Assembly (NCBI GenBank): GCA_003868215.1
Contig: QWDQ01000018.1
Span: forward strand, 310,001 to 374,000
Length of the DNA: 64,000 nucleotides
Direction: 5' to 3'
From: Pseudophaeomoniella oleicola
Lineage: Eukaryota; Ascomycota; Eurotiomycetes; Phaeomoniellales; Phaeomoniellaceae
The number at the start of each line of letters is the position of its first letter. The first letter of the stretch is position 1. Below are positions 10,055 to 21,097 of the stretch, piece by piece. Under the pieces are notes generated by a model that saw nothing but the letters and a program-made list of their open reading frames with translations, was not told the origin of the DNA and did no database searches. Made by a program: the position numbers and the translations under genes.

Positions 10055-11891
10055 TTAAGATTTGACCTCTACTGCCCCTTCCCGACCAGCGAGGGATTCT
10101 CTGCGAACATCAGCGGACTTGCGCGTTATACCGAGCGTATCCAGGCCATTGATGTTACCAAAGCCTTTCGGATTCCCGGTACTCTCACGACGCCCTGGTG
10201 GGAACTCCTTGTCACTGTGGCCGAAACCGTCACCTTGATAATCAATGCCTTCCGTATCGTCATAACCGTATGTTGTAGTCGGGACAAGGGTCTCTTTGGC
10301 CGGGAATACGAGACTGCAGACGGTGTAAACAAAGATACTGCAAACAAAACCGTAGAGCCAATCGAAGGTGTAGATATGTTGTGCACCGCTGTTGACTTTG
10401 GCACTTGTGTTGATGCTCTTCGCAAGACCGGGAAGATTGGGTCCGACGGCAAGGAAAAAGGCAAGAGCGGCACGCCAATTGCAGCCGTACAAGTACCGAT
10501 AGCGACCATGAGGGTCGTACAGAGCTGGAATATCGTAGTGTTGCTTCTTGATGATCCAATAATCAGAAGCCATGATTCCGGCCATCGGTGCTAGGAAGAC
10601 GGCGTAGCCTGACATGAAGGAGAGGAAAGTCTCGGCGGAGGAAAGAATCTCCCACGGGACCATCACCCATCCGGAGATAACGGCAGCAACTATGCATCCG
10701 CGCCTAATGTTAATGTAGCGCGGGAACATGACAGTCATATCATTTGCGGCGGAAATAGAATTGGCCGTAATGTTGGTACCGACTTGTGCAATATACCAGG
10801 ATAAGGCAGCGAAGAAAGCAGCTGCACGACCACCTGGGTTATCAAGCCACATGGCTATTATATCCAATGGATTCCAGAGATAGTCGCCGTAAACAACCTT
10901 GGATGCCGAGGTCGTGATGATGCCCAAAACTCCACAAATTGTGAAAATAAGGGGTAAAAATGGGAGCTGAACATACTGTCCCCTAGAAGATCTCGCATAC
11001 CGACTAAAGTCGGGAATGTTACACGCGAGCGTGGCCCAAGATCCCGTGACAGAAGACATACAAGAAAGCCACGTCCAGGCAAAGTTGGATCCGTGGACGG
11101 TTCTCGGAAGGTCGAAGAGCGCTCCCGATCCACCAGCTTTGTGAACAATCCATCCGAGAGTAGCGATGGAAGTGATAGGCGCTGCCACGAGCTTGACCGC
11201 AAAGAGGTATCGCAATTTGGTGGGCGGGATCATCAGCAATGGAAGTTGGACGATCCAGAAGAGGAAGTATGATACCATGCCTTCTGTAGTAATTCCAGCG
11301 CCAGGGTCAATGCGGTTCGGAATCCTGTTATAGGATGGCCATATCGCTGCCAACATAATTGAGACGGCCATAGCACCATTTGCCCCCTGAATCCCCAGCC
11401 AGAACATGGCCAGAATACATCGGGAAAAGATACAGAAGTAACCAAGATAGTAACCGAAGCTAGCTCGAACGATGACCGAGAAAGGGATGTCTGCGTGATC
11501 GTCAGTGGTGTCGATGGCATAACAATGGACGCCTATACGTACGCATCTTTGCGCCAATTGCACCGTTCAAAACCATGGGAACAGCAACACAAAAAGTGCC
11601 GACAACCATGATTGGTATAGCATCCCGCCATATCAACCCAACGGAAACGATGGAAGAGGCCGTCTCCCATGTACCCAGGTTGATTGTATCGGTGGCCCAA
11701 TATGCCATCCAGGTCCACAAAGTCCATGTTTGGTTCTCGACCGGAGTCGGGTCCATGTCAGCGTTTGTCCATACTGTAGGAGGTGCCACGGCCGACTCTT
11801 GCTTTGGAAGCTCCCATGCGTGAATACTGGTCAGACGACGCCTAACCGTGTCCTTGCTCGGAACGAGCTTCCTGCCCGAAACGTACTTCAT
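10055..11891 (-). CDS. NCS1-family purine/pyrimidine-type permease
   Basis: Two exons, complement(11543..11891) and complement(10055..11490), encode 594 residues. The 52-nt intron has a GTACGT donor, and splicing restores the conserved AKMHIPFSVIVRASFG segment. Family hallmarks are DTINLGTWETASS in helix 1, the NIPDFSRYARS loop and about 12 hydrophobic segments. NCS1 transporters (Fur4, Dal4, Fui1 and fungal Fur proteins) import uracil, allantoin, uridine or related compounds across the plasma membrane by H+ symport. The sequence alone does not tell me the substrate. The N-terminus is short and polar; the C-terminal 70 residues are a charged cytosolic tail of the kind used for regulated endocytosis. 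It is transcribed towards the G-patch gene. The family is secure, the exact orthologue is not. Confidence 0.93.
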
Positions 11892-13967
11892 GCTGCTGAT
11901 AACAATCCGTCAAACTAAACTTGTAGCTCAAGAGACAGGACAAGCAGAGAAGCCAAGGATCGAAGGAAGCAGCTATGTCACCAGAGCGGCGAGACCTTCA
12001 TCTTGTACCATTTTCGAGAGATCACAGGGACCTGATCCGTCATGTCATACTATGTGGGGCAAAGCCATCAGCTGTGTAACCTTGGATGTGGCCATCGATG
12101 CAATGGCAGCCACAGTGAGGAAATGTAAAGATAGGCGTTGATAGGAACTCGGCGATGAACGTTGATTGGATGAAAGCATGAAAGGCAATGTGTAAGGCCA
12201 ATTGATAAGCTTGTCAGGGATGATGGTATACTTTACCCAAGAGGGTCGGAGACTTTTGTTCTTTAAGAGGCGCCAAAGTCGCAGGGAAGTGTCCTGAGCA
12301 GGGACGGCAATTTTACGTAGTACTACGTAGTAGTAAGGGGGTAGATCACCTCGATTTCGATTGAAAGATCGGTAATGTCACCGTTTTGGCTCTCGGTATC
12401 TCTTTCTCCCTTCCGTCCTTCTGCTCTTCCCGTTGTGTCCATCTTTCTGTTGATAACGATCGTGGAATGGGACCTTGTGGCGCCTCTCTTATCTGTACCC
12501 TACTATTTGCTAGTGGAATAGTGACCGTCAGTAGCTCCATCTTTGAAGGAGATGTCCACACTTGTTTCCATTTCCGCCCTTGGTCGTCAGTGTAAGCGTA
12601 AGCGAGCAGGGTTACTTTCGATGATTTCAAGGGTCGACATGATTGTTGGTTGACCTGTCAGCCTGTTAGCGATGGGATGCAGTGAGATGTGCAATGAAAG
12701 TGGCATCAGTCAATGATTGTTATGAAGTTGAGAAACACTGCCGGCAAAAGCAATGACTTAATTAATTACCTTCGAAGCAAAGCAAAGTGAGGACGAGGAC
12801 GCGGGCGCTCCTCCAAGTGGACCATTCCCTAATTACCGCTAAGTTAATTACTGTAATCACAATTGCCGCGCTCTGATGCTCTGATGCTCTAATTGTACGG
12901 AGTACCTCTACGGGTACGACGACATGATACTACGTACTGTATGCTCTGGTATATCATCTGCCTTGCTGCGAATGTGTGAAGTGTGACTAACTGCTCAGCC
13001 AGACTCGGTCCCTATGTCAGATTCGTCGTCTGATCTTTTTCCAAACTCCTCCCGAACACTTCCAGTACCTATGCCGCGTCCAGGGAACGGCACTATCAGA
13101 AGCTCAATTGCACCTAGACCTTTCAGTTCTTCGATGAGCAATGAATCTACGTAGTATGTAAGTGGCTTGGTGATCAGCGCGCATTGAGCGGCCAGAGCAA
13201 ATCCCTGCATCCCCAGACGGCGATCTATGCATTCTATCTTTGCTTCTTCGTGCATGGCGAGATGGTCATCTCGATCTGAGGCGTCAGTATGCCTCTTTTT
13301 CACTTCAACAAGGCATTACTCAAACCTCTCTATCGAGCTATGCATATCAGAAGTATCATTATCTCCAAACTAGTCGCCCCCACGTCGGGAACTTTTGCCC
13401 TGTCATCCCTGGTCTAGATGCCGAGATGCATAACACGACAGGCACGATGGACGTGAAATCAGCCAGCCTCAGCGCTATCAACAATGACATATTTTGCATT
13501 ACGTATTGAACGAGATGGAATCGTTCAATTGATGCCGGATGTACTCCCAATGTTTCGATCCCGTGCTCGCCTATTGGGTAGATTCACAAGGCCGGATGAT
13601 CTCTCATGGATCTTTGCATCGCATGTTCGTCATTTTTGTCTATTTCAGGGCGAAAACGAGCGTTCCCTCTGTTCGTAGCCGGAATGCAATCAAGGACGAC
13701 CCGACAATATGAGATGCCAAGCAACTCCCATTACCAGCTTGCCCTCCGCATGGCGGCGGAAATGCATCGGCATCACGCACGGGACGTCCTCGTCAGCCGT
13801 GCGGAACAAGGTCAAAACAGCCGGCTACCTGGGATACTTATTGGCATGTCTGCCTACTTCAATGCCTGTGCTAAGATGATTGAACCATCTGAGAAGGGGA
13901 ATACTGTTTCAGGTGTGATGTCCTTTACCGACTGCCAAATATGGATGATGCGAAAAGGCATCGCTTT
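11892..13967. other. 2-kb intergenic region
   Basis: This lies upstream of the NCS1 permease and downstream of HEI10. No gene is firmly supported. It contains one exact TACTACGTAGTA palindrome (12321-12332) and related ACGTA-rich pieces near 12928 and 13147. An 86-codon minus-strand frame (13255 to 12995) has a plausible amino-acid composition and an acceptor-like site just upstream, but I could not build an upstream exon in a matching phase. A longer plus-strand frame at 13606-14064 runs antisense across the last HEI10 exons and is rejected. Confidence 0.5.
12321..12332. promoter_or_regulatory. 12-bp palindrome TACTACGTAGTA
   Basis: This is an exact copy of a perfect palindrome found six times in the window, always between genes. 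Here it is preceded by an overlapping half-copy (TACGTAG at 12314-12320). It lies about 430 bp upstream of the NCS1 permease start. Whether it is a protein-binding site or a dispersed repeat is unknown. Confidence 0.45.
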
Positions 13968-15400
13968 TCAGGAAAAGTGGTTTCCGGGAAAGGCCGGTCC
14001 TGTAGCAAATGCACCGCCCAGTCCATTCGTCAGGTTATTAACGAGGGAATCAGCTAGAACATAAGGTCAGCGCAATAATATCATGTACGAGCTTGAACCA
14101 TACCAGAGAATGCATTGCTCCCGACGGACGTGCCCAGCCTCGATCCTGGAGCACTTCCCACTTTCATACCAGCACTGATACCGTATCCGGAGGCACTTTG
14201 GCTATGTCGCTGTGGAGTATAGCTCGGATTAGATCTTCTCCCACCACTCTGAGGATTGAAGCGACCACTAGCTTGTGGGATCTGTGTTCGATTGGCAGCG
14301 GTCCTCAACGGTCCAGTTAGTTGGCTCCTATGCTGGGGCGTTGACACAATGCCGGCGTCTGTGAGGTTAGCAGCCGGAGTGAGCCAGTCTTGGATGTCAA
14401 CTCACGAGAACGTTGACCGGCAACTGACCGCTGAGGAGGAGGCATCGCAGCATAGTCACTGCTATGGATGCTTCCACTTCCACTTGCTCCTCTATTGTGG
14501 AGTTGTCCCTGGCCAAGGCTTCTGACCGCGCCATTAGAGATACCAAAAGGGTACGGTTGATGCTGGATATGTTCCGCAGCGTTCCTGTCTGGTCGTGGAT
14601 TGTCAATGTTGTACAGTTCTGGTGGGGGATGGACGACCATATCCGCTGACTGAAGTGCCGCGGCTGGTACACCTGACATGCGCACTTTGCTCTTCAGTTT
14701 TTCATACAACTTCTGTGTTTGAGAATGCCGAACTGATTTCGCTTGGAATTGTCTGACGAGATCGTTCTTCTCTTCTTGCAGGGTTTTAGTACCGACTTGA
14801 AGCGCTGATATGAACCCGTCAGTGTAACCCGATGATGACACACATGAGATCCGGTCATACACTCGATCTTCCTCTGGCAAGTTTCAATCTCCGTATTAGC
14901 CTCCTGGACGATCTTGTCCATCTGGGAGCTCAAGACGCCATATTTTTCTGTCAGATTCTTGCCTAAAAACTGTTGGTAAAATCTGCGCACATCAGTTGGT
15001 AAAAGGCGGTTAGACGAGTAAAGATATCTGGATGATCACATTTCTTGAGTTGTCTGGTAAGTCCAGAACGCAAGCGCTCGCCCTGCGCATTCCATTATCG
15101 TATTCGGGTCAAGCCCACTAAGTACACTTGTCTTATAGTCTTCCGTGGGAGTCAACACTGTCGTAACAGCATCGTCCGGGTGCGGTAGCGATTCCTTACA
15201 CGCTGGGCAGTGACGATTCCTGACATCGGTGGTAGCAAGCTTGAGATTATTCGCACAGTCGAGACAGAATATGTGTCTAGATAGCAGGTTAGTGGAGTCC
15301 AAACCTTGGATAGATGTGCATACGAGCAAGTTGTCACAACCGCTCTTTCGGTGAGAGGTGTCCGGCATTTGAGTGTATTACAACGCAGACTGAACTCCAT
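13968..15400 (-). CDS. HEI10-like meiotic RING E3 ligase
   Basis: Six exons: complement of 15324-15400, 15040-15276, 14861-14982, 14406-14804, 14104-14358 and 13968-14053, giving 391 residues. The introns are 47, 57, 56, 47 and 50 nt. The N-terminal RING has C7, C12, C25, H27, C30, C33, C49 and C52; the first intron splits the codon just before H27. A helical, coiled-coil-like segment follows (AFWTYQTTQEI, then FYQQFLGKNLTEKYG), which is the typical HEI10/CCNB1IP1 arrangement. The C-terminal half is Ser/Pro/Gly-rich and probably disordered. HEI10 proteins act on meiotic chromosomes, as known from Sordaria and plants, where they mark crossover sites and promote SUMO/ubiquitin turnover. If the last intron is not removed, the protein ends at 14081 with a slightly different tail. 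The RING and helix are secure; the last exon is inferred from phase and splice sites. Confidence 0.88.
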
Positions 15401-15647
15401 CTGATAACGCAGACGAAGACAGATTGCAACCGAAGTGTTTCGCCCGAGTCAGATGGCAAGGAATATAGTGACGGCGGTTTAGATTAGAGAATGCGTCAAA
15501 AATAAAAAGGATTCGAGCTCTTTCATACAGAGTCATTTGACGAGGCCGCCGTTCCCTTTGAAAGACTACGGTACTCCTTGGACTCCAACATCCGATTCAT
15601 ATTCCACAGGTTGCGCTTTATGCAGCGCTCAGTGTAATTTACCGGCA

Positions 15648-16883
15648 TCATGTGAAGAACAAAGCATTGCCGCCAGCATCTCTTCTTACTTTTGACGACA
15701 TTTCAATGAATTCTTCACCTGGCTCGTAGGTCCTCCACATATTGGCAGGAAATATGTGTTTGTTCTTTTCATACCATCTTCTGTCGACCACCTTGGTGAG
15801 CGTCGGGTCTGCTTCTGCTCCCTCAAATTTCTCGTTTCCCGGGGTCTTCAACAGTGGCCCTGCGCCTTCCTTTGGCGCTGTATTGGCGTAATCGAACAGC
15901 AACCCTCCAGCAGGGTTTAGCACGCGGTTTGCGATGAAATAGTAAAGCTCGTAGTGCTATGTCTCGTTAACCCCACCCAGACATAGGACGCAAGATACTT
16001 ACATGGGGAACGATGACTTCGCCCCTTACACACATCAGGTCATCGACACCGACTCGTGCCCATTCACGTTTGTTCTCGGTCTTGGTCTTTGAGCCCCCGC
16101 CACCAGTACCTGCAGTAGTGCCCCCACCGCTACCTGCAGCTCCTATGTCAGCTCCGACTTTGCGGGCTCTTTCCAGGAACAGCCAAATGTGATCGCCCTT
16201 CTTGATTTTGACAACGCCCCCGGGTATATTCGTTCCATCGTAGAACACGAACGGTAGTAGCACTTCAGTGTTTCGGATAGCCTCCTGCATGGTCAAGAAT
16301 TCCTTTCGCAAGGCATCTCGCTGGGCGGCCTCCGCCTGTAGTGAGGCTTTCGTGATAACCTTCGGCGCTGGAAGTACTGATCTAGGATTGGCTGTGATGC
16401 GTCGTGGTAATGGAGAAGCTGTGCCGGCTCTAGATGTTGGCTGCGGCGATTGACTCGCGGAATCATGAGGTGTTGCTGTTACGCTCTTCGGCGCAGAAAC
16501 GGGTTCTTCTTCTTCCTCGTCATCTGCAAACGACAATGCACTTTTGATTGCTTTCTTCTTCTTCTTTTTTGGAGGCTGTCCGACTGCTTCGATCGACGTG
16601 GTCAACCTGTACTTTGCAAATTAGGTCTGTTCGACACGCAGATCAAATGCGAAGCTCACCCGTCCGATCCTTCAACCGGGGTAGTAGCGCCGCTCGATTT
16701 AAATTTACTCTTCGCAGTATCCTGTGCATCTTTAATCTTTTGCTCTAGCACATCGGCACGTCGCTTGCGGAAGTCATCGAGGTGGACTAGACCAACGGTG
16801 TGTGATTTCAACAGGTCTTCGGTTGTTGCTGCTTGACTCGTGAACTCGCGGGGTGTGCCGGTCCGGCTTGGAGGATTTGACAT
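15648..16883 (-). CDS. XAP5/FAM50 family nuclear protein
   Basis: Three exons, complement of 16660-16883, 16003-16606 and 15648-15956, encode 378 residues; the introns are 53 and 46 nt. The C-terminal XAP5 domain is well conserved: LPFVFYDGTNIPG, KKGDHIWLFLERARK, DLMCVRGEVIVPHHYELYYF, and RRWYEKNKHIFPANMW near the end. XAP5/FAM50 proteins are nuclear and linked to spliceosome function and chromatin; XCT in Arabidopsis acts in light signalling and the clock. The N-terminal half is charged and low-complexity, with a Lys run (PPKKKKKKAIK) that would serve as a nuclear localisation signal, an acidic DDEEEEEP patch, and a Gly-rich insertion inside the domain near residues 220-240. The ATG at 16883 is chosen over an upstream in-frame start because it opens MSNPPSRTGTP, a typical fungal start. 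It is followed closely by HEI10 on the same strand. Confidence 0.93.
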
Positions 16884-17193
16884 TATTGGTGATAAGAAAG
16901 AACTTCTACCTGCGAGCACGAAAATGGTAGAAGCTTTGCGACTTGCTAAACATTGCGTCGTGCAATCTGAAGAAGTTGCTTGTTTTACGATGTCATTGGT
17001 GTTGAAGGGCCAGAAACTTTAAATGCTTCGAAACAATGTTTGACCTCCATCAGCGTCGTAGCTAATTACAGAACGCATTGAAATGCAAAACCATGACTCT
17101 TTGATTTCCAGCAAAAATTAGGGTCAAAATTTATAGACACGCCTGGGTATGATCGTCGATCCAGTCCAAAACTCCGGTTCATGCGTACACCTC
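16884..17193. other. short intergenic between XAP5 and FIP1
   Basis: A 310-bp spacer between two minus-strand genes. It must hold the FIP1 3' end and the XAP5 promoter. No gene and no clear repeat was seen. Confidence 0.5.
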
Positions 17194-18259
17194 TTACCAT
17201 CTACCGCGCTGACCCCTGTTTCTAAAGTTTCCAGCGCCCGGTTGATTGAACCCACCAGCTCCCCCTCCATAAGCACCTTGCGGTTGCTGTCCATGTTGAC
17301 CGCCGCCGAAGCCTCCATCTTGCCCACCAAACCCAGGACCACTCTGGCCTCCGCTCATCATCATCTGCATGAAGTGATTTGGATCCATCGATGCTGGGTT
17401 CATGCCCTGCGCCATCATTCCTGCGAACATCTGCTGCATATCGGCTTCGTTTGGCATACCTGGCATTGCTGGCATTCCCACCGGAGCCGCCGGTGCCGCC
17501 GGTGCCTGGGGCATGCCAGGAAGCGCACCTGTGCTAATGCCCTCCACAAATGCTTTCATGCTTTCAGCTTGATTCTTGATCTCACCAATCTCTTTGGGCA
17601 TCTGCTGTTGTTTCAAGCAATAGGAGGCCCATGTAAATTCGTCAAAGCCGTAATTAAAGTAGTCTGTAATGTCCGCCCCAGGCTTACGCCATGGTTTAGT
17701 AGATTCGGATGGAAAGTCGGTATCGAAATCGGTCGACAGAATTGGTTTCCCCGTCGAAGGATGGACTGGATTTGCGTTGGGGTCAATCGTAGACGTATGC
17801 CTTGCCGGAAAGTCTGTACCAGGCCGGTCTGGAGTACCAGCTCTCCTATCTAATGAAGCTTCGTGCTTGATGTGTGATAAAGGAGTCGAGGTCTTCGCGC
17901 GGAGCTCTGGGCCCTGGGCGCTGGCAAGAGGTATGCTCGATGGTATACTCGAGGAAACTTGACGCTTGAGTTGTCTGGAGATAGATTAGCGCCCTTCGCG
18001 CAATGGTCTAACGTGCAAGCTTACTGTGCTTCTTGACGGGGTTCTACTTTTGCATCCGTGATGAAGTTTATGTCGTCCTAATCGCATCAGTGAGGCTCAT
18101 ATGAGGATTCAATGTACATACATCGCTCTCCTCTTCGCCTCCCTCGTCTTCTTCCTCCCCTTCTTCGAGCTCCTCCGCTTTCACATTACCGTTGGCAATT
18201 TGTTGCCCGTCATACACCTCAGCTGGATCATAAAGATCGTCATCATCCCCGGCTTCCAT
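17194..18259 (-). CDS. FIP1: Fip1-like pre-mRNA polyadenylation factor
   Basis: Three exons, complement of 18122-18259, 18025-18077 and 17194-17974, encode 323 residues; the introns are 44 and 50 nt. The Fip1 core lies near residues 128-195 and includes STGKPILSTDFDTDFP, TKPWRKPGADITDYFNYG and FDEFTWASYCLKQ. Fip1 is a flexible scaffold in the cleavage and polyadenylation factor that tethers poly(A) polymerase. An acidic N-terminus (DDDDLYDP, then EEGEEEDEGGEEE) and a Met/Gly/Pro-rich C-terminal half ending in an Arg/Gly tail fit the family. The start ATG at 18259 is chosen because it leads directly into the acidic region; the frame is open a further 16 codons upstream, so an extra 5' exon cannot be excluded. 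It is divergent from the MFS gene. Confidence 0.93.
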
Positions 18260-18760
18260 GTCAATTACTGCTATCAAACACGGCCAATACAGGACGTGGA
18301 AGTTCACTTGGACGATTTATCCCTTTGAGAAATGTAAGTGTTGACGAGGTCACAATATCAATCTTCCGTCATACCTTCCCCATTTGGAGCTCCGCGGGAA
18401 TGAAATGCTTACTACGTATGATGAATGACGGAGTGGTATCGCAAGGAAGCTATAGGATCAATTGCACTCATACTGTCTTACAAAGATTATTAAAAGCGAC
18501 TCTCTTGACAGACAGTCTGAGCTCGTTGACATGAGCCTACCATTGGAAGTGATAGTATCATGAAATGCCATGATCGGCAGCTTATAAGATCATTCCTTAC
18601 ACACATTAGTGGGGTCTCAGACAGGTGGAACCTTTCGTAACCTCTCAGCGATCGATCAAATCCCTCAAATGTTCTCTCAGATATTTTCTCTCCGTCTTCG
18701 GTGTCCAGCTACTCTGGTGTGTTCTTCTGAGCCCAAGCATCAGTTTTCACAGCTGGAAAG
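18260..18760. other. divergent promoter, FIP1 and MFS gene
   Basis: About 500 bp between divergent starts. It contains an ACTACGTA fragment near 18411 that resembles half of the TACTACGTAGTA palindrome. No gene is supported. Confidence 0.5.
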
Positions 18761-20395
18761 ATGGTGAGCTCAAGGTCATCTCATGAGAGCGAGGAGGAAG
18801 ATCCATTTCTTCCCGGAGAAGCCGGCAGCGAAGAACAAGCCGCAAAAGCGAAACCATCAGACAAGCTACGATGGAGGGTTATATTCACAGCGCTTGCGTT
18901 AATCCTTTTTGCTGAAATTGCTATATTCATGCACAACGCACCCTTTGTCCGCATTTTTGAAGACATCACCTGCAGACGCTGGTATGAGGAGAATGATCCC
19001 GATAAAATCCCAGCCAATGGAAAAATACCTGAGCAGCAATGCAAGAACGAAGCCATTCAGTCGGAGGTCGCAATTGTTCGAGGCTTTCAGGAACTGTTTG
19101 ATGGGCTTGTTGGTATGTGACAAAGCCACTGTTGCTATGGTTCAGACACTGACATGACGGTTCTCAGGCTTAGCTTGTGCCATTCCATATGGCAACTTGG
19201 CTGACAAAATCGGTCGGAAGCCTGTGTTCCTGTTGTCGATACCGGCAGTCTATATATACTCTGCATTCCTTATCACCGTCATGTGGTTCGAATTTCCACT
19301 GCGGTTGGTCTGGGTCGGTGCCTTATGCTTTGCCATCGGAGGTGGCCCGCCGGTCATTGTAGCCTTGGTTTGGACGATTGTGGCAGATGTCGCGAATGAA
19401 GAGCAAAGGTTTGAGAACCCCTATGGAATCTGGCTTTGGTCCTAACTGTGAAATACAGATCCACTGCTTTCATGCAGATTGGGGTGGCATCAATGGCGGC
19501 CGAATTCATAGCTGGTGCTGTGTCCGGTTATTTGACCTCGTACGATCCCTGGCTAGCAGCTGTAGCATCTCTGGGCCTCCTGTGCGCCAGTATTTTAATC
19601 ATTCTTTTATTCCCCGAAACCAAGGGCTTTGCCAATCCGAAGAAGTCTAAAGAGGCTGGTCCACAAGAACTTGACGAATTGGGCAATAGGACTGTCAACG
19701 CTCTGCGTCCTCAGAGCGCTGGCGTACTCAGTGGAGTACTCAGGAAAGCCAGGGCCATTCGCAGGGAGAGCAGTTTCATCCTTGACGACTCTGGCGTTCT
19801 GATCCTGCTGCTGACATTCTTTGTCTACAAGATTAGCCGAGGAGCTGGTGCCTTCTTCGTCCAGTACGTTTCCAAACGGTATGGCTGGACAATAGCACAT
19901 GCGAATTATCTCACATCAGTCAAAGCCTTTTTCAACATCTTCCTTTTCACAACTATCCTACCATTTCTCACATGGTGGCTGGGTGAAAAGCGCGGCATTA
20001 GAGGCAATTCAAAGGAGTTCTTTCTGGCCAAAGTTAGCGTTGTTCTCCTATTCATTGGAACTGTTGGCCAAGGATTGTCGCCTAACATTGCTCTGATGAT
20101 CACCTTCTTGATCGTACAAACACTTGGAGCTGGCTTTGCGTACCAGATTCGAGCGATTATAACATCGCTAGTTCAGAGCCACCAAGTTGCGCGGCTCTAC
20201 GTTGGAATTACCATACTGGAGACTGCGGGCCAATTGGCTGCTGGTCCAGTATCAGCAGGGATATTTAAATGGGGTCTCCAGCTCGGTGGACCTTGGCTAG
20301 GTATGCCATATCTGTTTTTAGGGTCTACTTTCTTGTTTGCAGCGCTGGGAACGTGGTGGGTTTCCTGGCAGAGGCGACGAGAGTTTGCGCGATAG
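18761..20395 (+). CDS. major facilitator superfamily transporter
   Basis: Three exons, 18761-19112, 19168-19408 and 19459-20395, encode 509 residues; the introns are 55 and 50 nt. The second intron has a less common GTTTGA donor, and its removal joins DVANEEQR to STAFMQIG in frame. The family signature between helices 2 and 3 is present (GNLADKIGRKPVFLLS), and about 12 hydrophobic segments can be counted. A first helix, the MHNAPFVRIFEDITCRRWY loop and a charged N-terminal tail with an acidic patch resemble fungal DHA-type exporters found near secondary-metabolism genes. The substrate is unknown. The next gene on the same strand is an aromatic-ring hydroxylase, so export or import of an aromatic compound is possible, but proximity is the only evidence. 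Confidence 0.92.
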
Positions 20396-21097
20396 TCTTG
20401 AAGTATACCAATGTATATGAGGTTTATTTATACCATGGATACTATCAAGATTACTGAGATTGGGATTGTTCCATTGCACGTTCGGCCATCGTTGGCCTGA
20501 CTAAGAAAAGAAATTCTTAGGTAGGAGATCTAAGTGACTGACATAAGGAATACTAGCTGGGATAAATGACTAGAGTCAATGTATTCAATGAGGAAATATC
20601 CTGGAACGTCACTCGATAGCGACCACCATAACAGCCGAAGAACGTCCCGAAACTGCCAAGCCTTTGTATTTAGGTTTGCGGGGGAGGAATAATAGCCGGC
20701 ATTCTAGTAACCTGGACTACGTATGAGATCTGAACTTCTTCTATCGCCGTACGTTGCAACACTTGGTCATTGAGGAGACTGCACGAGCAAAGAGATTAGT
20801 ACCTAGGTACCTAGGTAAGCTAGGGAGGCACACGGGATGGATCGTCGCATTCGTCCCAGTACATGGTCTGTCATCCGCAGGCCGACCCGTAAGCCGTCAT
20901 CCGATTCACTCTCCTAGTACTTCATGAGCTGGCTTTCCTAGTATCATGCGTCTTTCCTCTGTTTGCCATATATACCTTGTGTGGACTTTTATTACTTGCT
21001 GACTTTCCCTTTGCGCTCTTCATCGCTGCAATCTTTCTGTCTTTCCATCTTTCGCTCCATCAATCACTTTTGATTGCCTTAGAGAGGCGTAGCTATC
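20396..21097. other. promoter region of the aromatic hydroxylase
   Basis: A 700-bp stretch between two plus-strand genes. It carries two overlapping TACCTAGGTA palindromes at 20800-20818, followed by AAGCTAGG. A GGACTACGTATG piece near 20715 resembles the other palindrome family. A TATATACC stretch lies near 20970. No gene is supported. Confidence 0.55.
20800..20818. promoter_or_regulatory. double TACCTAGGTA palindrome
   Basis: Two copies of the 10-bp palindrome TACCTAGGTA overlap by one base, about 280-300 bp upstream of the phenol hydroxylase start. Another exact copy lies at 54765-54774, and degenerate copies occur near 3640, 29710 and 35196. The function is unknown; a dispersed repeat core is as likely as a regulator site. 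Confidence 0.4.

Noticed and set aside
12995-13303. minus-strand frame of about 100 codons
   Set aside because: Composition is plausible and an acceptor-like site lies upstream, but no upstream exon joins in a matching phase and no family is recognised.
13606-14064. 152-codon plus-strand open frame
   Set aside because: It runs antisense across the last HEI10 exon and the final intron, has no motif, and the HEI10 splice phases close well on the other strand.
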